This document shows, one piece after another, positions 12,935 through 20,400 of a stretch of DNA of 32,678 nt. Position 1 is the first letter of the stretch; the number at the start of each line of letters is the position of its first letter. The DNA comes from a virus, in IMG/VR virus record IMGVR_UViG_3300024429_000024, positions 1-32,678 of that record, one strand, 5' to 3'. The position numbers and the translations under genes are program-made. The notes beneath the pieces were generated by a model. The model searched no databases, was not told the DNA's origin, and saw only the letters and a program-made list of their open reading frames with translations.

Positions 12935-14410
12935 ATGGCATTATTAAAAAAAGCAACGCTTGAACAGGCATATGGAAAAGTGGGAATTCTTGGTTTTTCT
13001 GGTGCCGGAAAATCTTTTACAGCGGCAGAAATAGCCATCGGGATATGTGAACTTGAGAAAACGAAACAAGTAGCTTTTTTCGACACAGAAACAGGCTCAG
13101 ACTTTCTTATCGCCAAATTTAAAAAAGCGGGGATAGAATTATTAAACATCAAAAGCAGGTCTTTTACGGATTTATTGACTACAATTGAAGAATGCCAAAC
13201 AAACAAGATAAAAGTATTGATAATAGATTCCATAACTCATGTCTGGAGAGATTTATGTGAATCTTATGACGAGAAATTAAAAAGAAACGGACGGCTTCAA
13301 TTTCAAGATTGGGCGATCATCAAAAAAGAATGGCATAAATATACAGATTTGTTTGTCAATTCCAGGCTACATATAATTGTCTGCGGGCGTGCCGGGTTTG
13401 AATATGATTACACTTTCGATGAACGAGGGAACAAAGACCTCATCAAGACCGGTGTAAAAATGAAGGTTGAAAACGAATTCGGGTTTGAGCCTTCGCTTGT
13501 ATTAGATATGGAGCGCGTTTCGGCCAATGAAGAAGAAATCAGCAAATTAAAAACCAGGGCAGCACGGCAAACATTTAAACCGAAAGAAGGTAGTCAATGG
13601 ATTCATCGATGCCATGTCATGAAAGATCGTTTTGATCTTATTAATGGACAGTCTTTTGATTATCCCACTTTTAAATCTTTTGAACCGCATTTCGTGGCCC
13701 TTAATATCGGCGGGAAACATTTGGGAATAAATACTGATCGCAACTCTGAAGGTAGATTTGACCACCAAGGCCGTCCCGATTGGCAGATTGAACAAAAGGA
13801 TAAAAAAATTGCTCTTGAAGAGATAATGGCATGTTTGGTTGAGAAGTATCCTTCCACAACCGCAAAGGACAAAACAGAAAAAGCAAGAATAATAAAACAT
13901 GTTTTCAAAACCGGTTCATGGACTGCTGTTGAGAACATGAATCTTATTGACCTCCAGAATGGCCTAGAAACCATTAAAAGGATCATAGACCCCCTCATAA
14001 GTGCTGACCAGATTAAAGCCATCCATGCCCTTTACAAGATCACTGAGGGGATAACTGATCATGACGTTGTCAGGGCAAAGTCGGCGGGTATTGTTAAACT
14101 ATTGAGCCTTAAAAGCATGAAAGACCTGACAAAAAAGCAGGGTAATGAAATTATCGACCATTTAAAGAGCATTGAAAAGAATAAGGAGCCACAAAAAATA
14201 GATATCGAAGTGATCAGAAACAAAATAAAGAAGACTTGGCTATTTGAAGTAGATGCATTACAAAAGCCCAAGCTCCTGGAATTGCTTAATGATCGCATGG
14301 AAAAACCCATTGAAAGGATTCTTGCTGCGGAGATGGAAGAAGAAAGTCTTTCGGTATTGGATGAGATATTCAAAGAACAGGGGGTTTACGGGGAGGGGGG
14401 GAAGTCATGA
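12935..14410 (+). CDS. Sak4-like RecA-fold recombinase / phage AAA ATPase (491 aa)
   Basis: Residues 15-27 hold the P-loop GILGFSGAGKS, and residues about 93-99 the Walker B VLIIDS. The region in between (FFDTETGSD at 48-56) matches the RecA-like AAA_24 proteins called Sak4 in phages, which promote single-strand annealing and recombination. About residues 235-491 form an additional helical domain not present in short Sak4 proteins. It may contact an SSB or nuclease, but no SSB gene is visible here. The start has AAAGGAGA upstream, and the stop overlaps the next ATG. Confidence 0.75.
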   Translation: MALLKKATLEQAYGKVGILGFSGAGKSFTAAEIAIGICELEKTKQVAFFDTETGSDFLIAKFKKAGIELLNIKSRSFTDLLTTIEECQTNKIKVLIIDSITHVWRDLCESYDEKLKRNGRLQFQDWAIIKKEWHKYTDLFVNSRLHIIVCGRAGFEYDYTFDERGNKDLIKTGVKMKVENEFGFEPSLVLDMERVSANEEEISKLKTRAARQTFKPKEGSQWIHRCHVMKDRFDLINGQSFDYPTFKSFEPHFVALNIGGKHLGINTDRNSEGRFDHQGRPDWQIEQKDKKIALEEIMACLVEKYPSTTAKDKTEKARIIKHVFKTGSWTAVENMNLIDLQNGLETIKRIIDPLISADQIKAIHALYKITEGITDHDVVRAKSAGIVKLLSLKSMKDLTKKQGNEIIDHLKSIEKNKEPQKIDIEVIRNKIKKTWLFEVDALQKPKLLELLNDRMEKPIERILAAEMEEESLSVLDEIFKEQGVYGEGGKS

Positions 14411-14595
14411 AAAAAAGTGATTTAAGAAAAGTTAGATACTGTACTGTATTAAATCGATCCTATGCTGATGGATTGTTTCACGAATGGGCTCAATGCGGTG
14501 ACCAAGAACATGGACTAGAAAAATTTGCTCTTGTAGAAAGTAAAGATGGGCAAATATACGAAGTTTCAACAAATGATATTGTGTTTATTTCTTGA
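14407..14595 (+). CDS. Small hypothetical phage protein (62 aa)
   Basis: The sequence MKKSDLRKVRYCTVLNRSYA...GLFHEWAQCGDQ...ALVESKDGQIYEV resembles small phage proteins that follow recombination genes: a beta-rich fold of about 60 residues with an aromatic HEW. The ATG overlaps the end of the Sak4-like gene as ATGA, so the two are probably translated together. Function unknown. Confidence 0.65.
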   Translation: MKKSDLRKVRYCTVLNRSYADGLFHEWAQCGDQEHGLEKFALVESKDGQIYEVSTNDIVFIS

Positions 14596-14730
14596 GGGAT
14601 AATAGAATTCCGTAAGCAAAAAGTAAATCTTACACAATTTCCGCAAGAATCCCCCCGGTCCCGGTTGGCCGAATCCTACAAAATGTCCCCGCCGATCGGG
14701 GCCGGGAAACTTAAATTAGGAGGAATTAAA

Positions 14731-15060
14731 GTGAATGCCGATGGAGAGAACTCAGATAAATTTGATAAGTTTCTTGATTCTTTAAATGATGACTTGTTTA
14801 AAGGACTTAGTGCTTTTTTGGATGGAGTTAAAGAAACACTAACAGCTTTTCCACCAGAATTGAAAGTTAACATTCTCACTAACATCATGGTATTAAAATT
14901 TTCTGAGTATGTGGTAACTATCAGAGATAATAATATGGCAATAGAGGCCGCAGGCATTAAAAAGCAGTTTCTTGGATTTATAGAAGAACTTGATAAAACA
15001 ATGGTATCGGAAAAAGATAAACCTTTTGTGGGAAAAATTAAGAACTCCCCTGCCAGTTAA
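14731..15060 (+). CDS. Helical hypothetical protein (109 aa)
   Basis: The sequence is helical and acidic (DKFDKFLDSLNDDLFKGLSA..., LKVNILTNIMVLKFSEYVVT), with no Cys and no motif. GTG 14731 is preceded by TTAGGAGGAATTAAA, an almost perfect site, so I use it. An ATG at 14683 in the same frame (MSPPIGAGKLKLGG...) is possible but would read through a small GC-rich hairpin (14687-14701). Role unknown. Confidence 0.6.
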   Translation: MNADGENSDKFDKFLDSLNDDLFKGLSAFLDGVKETLTAFPPELKVNILTNIMVLKFSEYVVTIRDNNMAIEAAGIKKQFLGFIEELDKTMVSEKDKPFVGKIKNSPAS

Positions 15061-15107
15061 TGTTGCATGCGGTTGGCTTAAATTACAGAAAAAGAGAATA
15101 ATAAATC

Positions 15108-15164
15108 ATGAAGAATTCAGTATATTTGCAACTGAAAGAAGAACTTTTTAAGGGGCTAAAATGA
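15108..15164 (+). CDS. Micro-ORF coupled to the next gene (18 aa)
   Basis: MKNSVYLQLKEELFKGLK ends in TGA overlapping the ATG of the 15161 gene. The ribosome site is poor. It may be a coupling peptide or chance. Confidence 0.25.
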   Translation: MKNSVYLQLKEELFKGLK

Positions 15165-15385
15165 AGCATGGCAAAATAAAGATGACAAACGCACACCCTA
15201 GTGCTCTGCGCATAATGGAGAAGTGCTCTCCCAATAAGGGTAGATTTAAGGATCTGACGGTTGGCAGGACGAAAAAGGGTTTCTATGCCGAACTACCAGA
15301 CGGCAGCGCTCGCTCAGTTTCCATGATGGCACTGGAAAAGATAACTGACCTAGAGCTTGAGACGTTGAGGGATCGGGGGAAATAA
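15161..15385 (+). CDS. Small basic hypothetical protein (74 aa)
   Basis: A basic N-terminal half (KHGKIKMTNAHPSALRIMEK) is followed by a strand pair (RTKKGFYAELPDGSARSV) and a short helix. It resembles small nucleic-acid-binding phage proteins, but I see no diagnostic motif. A weak AAGGGG stands before the ATG. The gene ends at the edge of a GC-rich, hairpin-rich stretch. Confidence 0.55.
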   Translation: MKHGKIKMTNAHPSALRIMEKCSPNKGRFKDLTVGRTKKGFYAELPDGSARSVSMMALEKITDLELETLRDRGK

Positions 15386-15550
15386 GAATTCCCGGCCATG
15401 GTGGGCGCGGGAAACGAGGCCGGCTGAAGAGCTTAGGCACCTAAAGCCGGGGATCCCCACCCGATAGCAAGGGCGCGGGAATGAAGGAAAGTTAAAATTC
15501 CACCAGATGGAATTCGCAAAAAACTTGTATCCCATGACCGATCCAGGGAA
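15386..15550. other. GC-rich hairpin-rich stretch (possible structured RNA or site)
   Basis: This region is clearly richer in G and C than its surroundings and has no coding frame. It contains an 11-base direct repeat GGGCGCGGGAA (15403-15413 and 15471-15481). It also has a nested stem in which CCGGCT (15420-15425) pairs with AGCCGG (15445-15450) around TTAG/CTAA, a palindrome GGGGATCCCC (15449-15458), and an AATTCC/GGAATT stem near 15497-15513. It might encode a small RNA or a protein-binding or packaging site; nothing identifies which. Confidence 0.4.
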
Positions 15551-16138
15551 ATGCGGAAAAGAAGATGTGTACTTGTAATGGAAAATAAGGTTTGCACAAA
15601 ATATAAAACAACTCTCCTTGGATTAATATGCGATATGGTGATTTCGTTGATAATTAATTTTAGGGGATATTTTCTAGTAAGGACTACTGCAAGAGGGTGG
15701 CGACCTGGTATCTACATTTATAAACCTGAATACAAATTTTGTACTAAATGCAAAAAGGAGCAATCACTAAAAGAGTTCCATCTTAATAAAAGTTCTGGAG
15801 ATGGCAAAAATAGCCACTGCAAAAAATGTAGAAATAAACACAATGCCGAATACCGAAATACCCCAGAACGACAAACAGCTGGAAAAGAATATAACAAAAG
15901 ATATGATAGCGAATATTATCATCAACATAAAGCAGCCATTGTTGAAAGTGGAAAGCGCTCATACAAAAAACGTTGGGCTAGAAGAAAGAAATACAATGAT
16001 GAATATTGTGAAAAAAATATAGAAAATTACATAATAAAACAATTAACAAAAGATTCTGATTTGGAACGTGGTGATATCCCAAAAGAACTAATATCATTGC
16101 ACAAAATAGTACTACTAGCTAAAAAAGAAAGGAGGTGA
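15551..16138 (+). CDS. Phage zinc-ribbon protein (HNH-associated type), up to 195 aa
   Basis: The reliable part begins near residue 57: FCTKCKKEQSLKEFHLNKSS, then HCKKCRN, a two-CxxC zinc ribbon with the DG loop between. This is the pattern typical of a phage family often fused or adjacent to HNH nucleases. A basic, Tyr-rich repeat-like region (EYNKRYDSEYYHQHK...) follows. The end (DIPKELISLHKIVLLAKKER) resembles the DIPxELI tail of such proteins. No HNH motif is present. The 5' part is uncertain and may start later (ATG 15581 or beyond). Confidence 0.65.
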   Translation: MRKRRCVLVMENKVCTKYKTTLLGLICDMVISLIINFRGYFLVRTTARGWRPGIYIYKPEYKFCTKCKKEQSLKEFHLNKSSGDGKNSHCKKCRNKHNAEYRNTPERQTAGKEYNKRYDSEYYHQHKAAIVESGKRSYKKRWARRKKYNDEYCEKNIENYIIKQLTKDSDLERGDIPKELISLHKIVLLAKKERR

Positions 16139-16143
16139 TAAGG

Positions 16144-16401
16144 GTGGAAGAAAGACAAAAAACAATGCCCGTTGATCTTACAAACGTGGTGGAGTTGAGA
16201 AATGTGCTCTGCGAGGAAATTTCAAAAATACGGAAAGGAGAAACAACACCGGCCAATCTAAATGCAATTGTCAATGCTTCTGGCAAGATAATTTCTTCTG
16301 TTAAACTGGAACTCGAATATAACAAAGCGGTGGGTATAAAAACACCAAACATTGATTTTGTTCGAAACGCAAACAATGAACAAAAGAAGATAAAAGAATA
16401 A
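16144..16401 (+). CDS. Conserved small phage protein (85 aa)
   Basis: The pattern DLTNVVELRNVLCEEISKIRKG...LNAIVNASGKIISSVKLELEYNKAVG is common in short helical phage proteins that lie near the boundary between early and DNA-packaging modules. The function is unknown. GTG 16144 follows AGGAGG by eight bases. An earlier GTG at 16135 is too close to the ribosome site. It is the last rightward gene. Confidence 0.65.
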   Translation: MEERQKTMPVDLTNVVELRNVLCEEISKIRKGETTPANLNAIVNASGKIISSVKLELEYNKAVGIKTPNIDFVRNANNEQKKIKE

Positions 16402-16774
16402 TTAAGATAAGTCCATCGGGGAAGTGGAGTTCTCTGGTGGGCTTTTCTTGTTCAACATTTTCAGGAATTGTACCTCGATGAGAATTTATAGTATACCCAG
16501 AACTCTTTTATTCACGTAATAGATGAACAAAGTCACTCGAAGTATATTTGTAATAATTAAATCTCCGCTTTAATTATCAGTAATTTTGCGAATTTAAGAG
16601 CATCTTCATCGGGGATTTAATTCTCAAAATACGCGGCTATCCCACAACCAGGGGTGGAATTCACTAACTTGCAGGGATTAGACAGGTAATCCTATATTCA
16701 GGATTAATACCTGGTAAAAATTAAAATTGAGATGATTGTGAAATTTTACAATTAAATGTGATAATTTGATATAA
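16402..16774. other. Convergent intergenic gap, no gene seen
   Basis: The rightward module ends at 16401 and the leftward tail module at 16775. The 373 bases between are AT-rich, with no convincing coding frame. They contain one clear hairpin (16683-16713). No U-tract terminator stands out on either strand. An attachment site would fit such a place, but I see no integrase or core sequence to support it. Confidence 0.4.
16683..16713. repeat. Inverted repeat hairpin
   Basis: CAGGTAATCCT (16683-16693) and AGGATTA...ACCTG (16700-16706, 16709-16713) form an 11-pair stem with a six-base loop and a small bulge. No T-run follows on either strand, so an intrinsic terminator is not strongly supported. 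It could stop or stabilise the two converging transcripts. Confidence 0.5.
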
Positions 16775-19165
16775 TTAAATTTCTAATGCAGTAATTATAG
16801 GAATTAATGATTGGCCACGTCTAGGTAAATCAATTTCAATATTCACAATTTCAGCATCAAAGGACGCTAATCCCAATTGTGGTGTTGTTATATCAACTTC
16901 ATCACCACGCTCCAGGTCAATCAATTTTGTCCAAGATTTAAAAGAATTCCATTTCCTGTTCAATTTATAAAATATTAATAATTTATCTCTTAAATCATCG
17001 GCATAACTGGAATTGTCGCCAATTGCAAAGGCATTAAAAACGCGCGTTTGGCGGCCATTTGCTGTTATTGAAGTTGCATCTTCATCTTGTGTATTCTGAT
17101 TATAATTATCATTGGCAAACCAGTTACCTTCGGATAAGACTAAGTCTAAATCAAAGTTAATTGTGATATCATTCCATACGCGGTCTTTGCCCCATCTATC
17201 TTCCTTGACTGTTAATTTGCTATTCCTTTTTATGGAATCCCACTCAGTGTCAATTGATTTGTCGTTTACACTTGATGAGTTTATTCTTATATGATTTAAT
17301 TTTGCAATACCTGCCTCCCAAATAAACCGGGAAAAGAATTGTTGAGCAAGATATGTTAATAATTCATTCACCCAAATCTGTTGCGTAATAACAAAACCCC
17401 ATTTATCCATGTTTGGATGTTCTGCTTCGGCATCTGCGAATGATCCGGATATATCGATATTGGCATGGGCAACAGGACCATTAGTAAAAGTCTCCAGAAT
17501 GTGATGGATTACATCAACTGGTTTTTCTATTAAATCCGTACCTGAGCCCGTCCAATGCCCTGCGATATCTGGTTCACCTTCAATATCGCATACACAATAT
17601 CCGCCAAGGGATGCAGCTACGGAATCTCCACCTAATGCTGCATTTGTTGTTCGAGGGCTGGTTGATATGTCGTCAGCAGCATGTGTATTGATGGTAACGG
17701 CAGGTACATATTCAATCTCCCAGTGCAAATCATATAAACGAACAGATACACCACCTGCATCGCTGGCAAAAACACGCAATCCATCAAGTTCAGACCAGTC
17801 GGTTTCATTTACCAATGCAGAAACTTCAAATTTTTGAATTATTCCCGGAACTGCACTGGAGGCCAACGTTTGAGTATATGATTTCCCAACGAGATCAACC
17901 CTATAATTCGTCCATCCCCCAGATGCTGCCTGATGGTGAATAACAGCGGTTGCTTTTTTTATTGTTAATCCATCAAACGCGGCAAAGCTAAACTGCAATC
18001 CCAAAAGGGCAGTTGATCCAGCCACCAATGATGCAAAAGTATCCGAATTTTGATCAAAAGCATTACCTGGATTAGTGACGCCTGATTGAGAATCAATAGC
18101 ATCAGCATTTATCGTTACCTGAGAATTGCCAGCGATTGAACCAGTATGAATATGAGTGCCCTCGGAAGTTACCGGCTGATCTGGCTGCTGGGTGACGGCA
18201 ATATCGACTTTTTTTCTTATTTGAGGTAATTGTGATAGTTCTATGGTGGCGATGCCAAAATCATCAACTCTATAAGTGGCAAAGTCATCAACCGAGACCT
18301 TTTCTTCTTTTGGTGATCCCCAAGGAACTATGGCCGCATTTAAAAGAGATTTGGCAATGCGTTCGGATGCCTGATAAGTTACTGTTTCTACTGCTTGTAA
18401 AATGGCATCCCCATATGAATGTGATGTTGCCGTTGTTCCGTCAATGCCCCGAGTAACGCCGGTTAATGTTGTTGCTGTCTTGCCCGTCCATGAAATCTTT
18501 TCATCACCAATAAATGCCTCGGCAGGATCGGCGCTTGAATCAGAACTGGGAAACCTTGTCGTATCTGTTATATTGAATGTTGTTTGGGAATCATCATGGT
18601 CTGCACTTATAGTGCTTGCCGCCCCAGCCTCGATTGCCAGGCAGCGAACATTTTTATTTAAACCATAGGGTATATTTTGAATCTTGCCAATATCGTTGGG
18701 ATCGGCAGCGGGATAGGTTGCTATATCTAGCCTATCCCCAATAAGTTTATTGTATTTTGCGCTTACATCTGTGCAAGTGAAGGAAAATTCCTCATATCCT
18801 GCAATAATATCATCATTAACAGTCCCCTCGAATATTTTGAATTTTGATCCTACAGCGGCTCCCAAATCCCAGATATATATGGATACTGCATCCCCGGCAT
18901 CAATGTCATCGGAAATTCTGGGTACATAATTTGATAATTTTATGGGAACTCTACCTTCCTTTATAAAATCTTCTCCCAGCCCAAGTTCCATACTCATGCG
19001 GCCCCAAGATAAAATACGTGCTTCATAACCTTGCCCATCTACAAATATATGTTGATCGGAATAGAATTTTGTGCCTCCGGTGGTAACTATTTCAACCAAT
19101 ATTCGGGGACGAGCGCCACCGAAGACTGAAAATAAACCGGCTATGTCGGGTGCTAATGATTTCAT
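16775..19165 (-). CDS. Large tail-tip / baseplate hub-like protein (796 aa)
   Basis: The N-terminal region (about 1-150: RPRILVEIVT..., GYEARILSWGRM, EDFIKEGRVPIKLSN) and the C-terminal region (about 570-796: WVNELLTYLAQQFFSRFIW, LIDLERGDEVDIT) fit the central tail-tip proteins of siphoviruses. Inserted segments look like adhesive beta domains. One spans about 185-260, with the TTTLTGVTRGIDGTTA pattern frequent in tail adhesins. The other, about 370-480, resembles an F5/8-type carbohydrate-binding fold (FDQNSDTFASL). It likely contacts the host surface. It is the last gene of the leftward operon. Confidence 0.75.
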   Translation of the reverse strand: MKSLAPDIAGLFSVFGGARPRILVEIVTTGGTKFYSDQHIFVDGQGYEARILSWGRMSMELGLGEDFIKEGRVPIKLSNYVPRISDDIDAGDAVSIYIWDLGAAVGSKFKIFEGTVNDDIIAGYEEFSFTCTDVSAKYNKLIGDRLDIATYPAADPNDIGKIQNIPYGLNKNVRCLAIEAGAASTISADHDDSQTTFNITDTTRFPSSDSSADPAEAFIGDEKISWTGKTATTLTGVTRGIDGTTATSHSYGDAILQAVETVTYQASERIAKSLLNAAIVPWGSPKEEKVSVDDFATYRVDDFGIATIELSQLPQIRKKVDIAVTQQPDQPVTSEGTHIHTGSIAGNSQVTINADAIDSQSGVTNPGNAFDQNSDTFASLVAGSTALLGLQFSFAAFDGLTIKKATAVIHHQAASGGWTNYRVDLVGKSYTQTLASSAVPGIIQKFEVSALVNETDWSELDGLRVFASDAGGVSVRLYDLHWEIEYVPAVTINTHAADDISTSPRTTNAALGGDSVAASLGGYCVCDIEGEPDIAGHWTGSGTDLIEKPVDVIHHILETFTNGPVAHANIDISGSFADAEAEHPNMDKWGFVITQQIWVNELLTYLAQQFFSRFIWEAGIAKLNHIRINSSSVNDKSIDTEWDSIKRNSKLTVKEDRWGKDRVWNDITINFDLDLVLSEGNWFANDNYNQNTQDEDATSITANGRQTRVFNAFAIGDNSSYADDLRDKLLIFYKLNRKWNSFKSWTKLIDLERGDEVDITTPQLGLASFDAEIVNIEIDLPRRGQSLIPIITALEI

Positions 19166-19167
19166 AA

Positions 19168-20400
19168 TTAAAAAGTGAAAATAGCCAATGATTCAACATT
19201 TAATGGCTCAGTCTCTTCGACCTCTTCCCAATCGATGCCATTGCTTGAACGGAAGATCTTGCCACCACTGCTCGTTCCAGCATAAAGAAAATCATTGAAA
19301 ACTATTAATGCTAGAATGTTGTTCTCTGTGGTCTCTTCGACCTCTTCCCAATCAATGCCATTGCTTGAACGGAAGATCTTGCCATTTGGGGTTGTACCAG
19401 CATAAAGGAAATCATTGAAAACGGCTAAAGTTCTAATGCTTGTCTCTGTAGCAAGATCCTCGACTTCATCCCAATCAATGCCATTGCTTGAACGGAAGAT
19501 CTTGCCTTGTGAATGTGTACCAGCATAAAGGAAATCATTGAAAACGGCTAAAGCAAAAACATTAGACGTGCCTAAATCTATAATCTCGGTCCACGTCGTA
19601 CCATTACCAGAACGGAATATCTTGCCACTGCCTCCACCAGCATAAAGAAAACCTCCGAAAATTGTCATAGAATAAAGAAATGACTCGCTAGTCTCTTCGA
19701 CCTCTTCCCAATCGATGCCATTGCTTGAACGGAAGATCTTGCCATTAGTACCCGTTCCTACATAAAGAAAACCATTGAAAATGGCCGAACATCTAATGCT
19801 TGATTCTGTCAAATCAACAACTTCATCCCACGTCGTACCATTACCAGAACGGAATATCTTGCCGTTACTTCCTGTAGCAGCATAAAGAAAACCCTTGAAA
19901 ATGATTAAAGAGAAAACATCTGATTCTCCTAAATCTTCAACTTCTTCCCAATCAGTCCCATTGTCAGAACGAAAAATCTCTGAGCCTGTTGTTCCCGCAT
20001 AAAGAAATTGAATAGCATTAACTCTGATGGTTATATTTTCCCCAAATAGATCATTAAAACCTTCTTGCCGGAAGTCATCATCTCCCTGCCAGAACCGGCA
20101 ACCATTAAATACATTACCGTCTATATCAATATAGTCAAATGTATATAATGACCAATTGACAGTATCATTCAAGAAATTAAAAAGAATTACTTTGTCATCG
20201 GACTCTAAATTTTTTATATTCCAATTAAGAAACTGAATGCGGGGGCCGAGTTCTTGAACAATAGCCGCCCCGCCCGGTGTTTCCATGCGCGTCTGATTAT
20301 TACGACCAGGCTGGGAAACGGGCAGATTTTCCAATCCACGGTTAAATTCAAGAATCAACTCTGGTTTATTAATATCAGGATAATATATAGTACTAGGCAT
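19168..20400 (-). CDS. Tail protein with seven-bladed beta-propeller (410 aa)
   Basis: Residues 1-130 look like a short siphovirus tail-end protein (EFNRGLENLPVSQPGR..., NWSLYTFDYIDIDG). Residues 131-410 are seven repeats of about 40 residues with consensus FNDFLYAGT..GKIFRSSNGIDWEEVEE, the length and number expected for a closed seven-bladed propeller. The repeats carry FRS-NG-W cores like BNR/sortilin-type blades. It sits between the tape measure and the tail-tip gene, so it is probably an exposed receptor-binding or enzyme-docking module. The repeats are very similar at the DNA level. Confidence 0.75.
   Translation of the reverse strand: MPSTIYYPDINKPELILEFNRGLENLPVSQPGRNNQTRMETPGGAAIVQELGPRIQFLNWNIKNLESDDKVILFNFLNDTVNWSLYTFDYIDIDGNVFNGCRFWQGDDDFRQEGFNDLFGENITIRVNAIQFLYAGTTGSEIFRSDNGTDWEEVEDLGESDVFSLIIFKGFLYAATGSNGKIFRSGNGTTWDEVVDLTESSIRCSAIFNGFLYVGTGTNGKIFRSSNGIDWEEVEETSESFLYSMTIFGGFLYAGGGSGKIFRSGNGTTWTEIIDLGTSNVFALAVFNDFLYAGTHSQGKIFRSSNGIDWDEVEDLATETSIRTLAVFNDFLYAGTTPNGKIFRSSNGIDWEEVEETTENNILALIVFNDFLYAGTSSGGKIFRSSNGIDWEEVEETEPLNVESLAIFTF
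19171..20010 (-). repeat. Seven tandem ~120-bp coding repeats (propeller blades)
   Basis: Near-identical DNA stretches recur at about 120-base spacing, for example GTCTCTTCGACCTCTTCCCA at 19211, 19331 and 19691 on the plus strand, with more diverged copies between. At least two subtypes alternate (NGIDWEEVEE and NGTTWxE). The similarity implies recent duplication or ongoing gene conversion, and copy number could vary. Confidence 0.8.

Noticed and set aside
16402-16774. Phage attachment site
   Set aside because: No integrase gene and no recognisable core or arm-type repeats. Only one hairpin is present.
19171-20010. CRISPR-like array
   Set aside because: The ~120-base repeats are wholly coding, in frame and without unique spacers.
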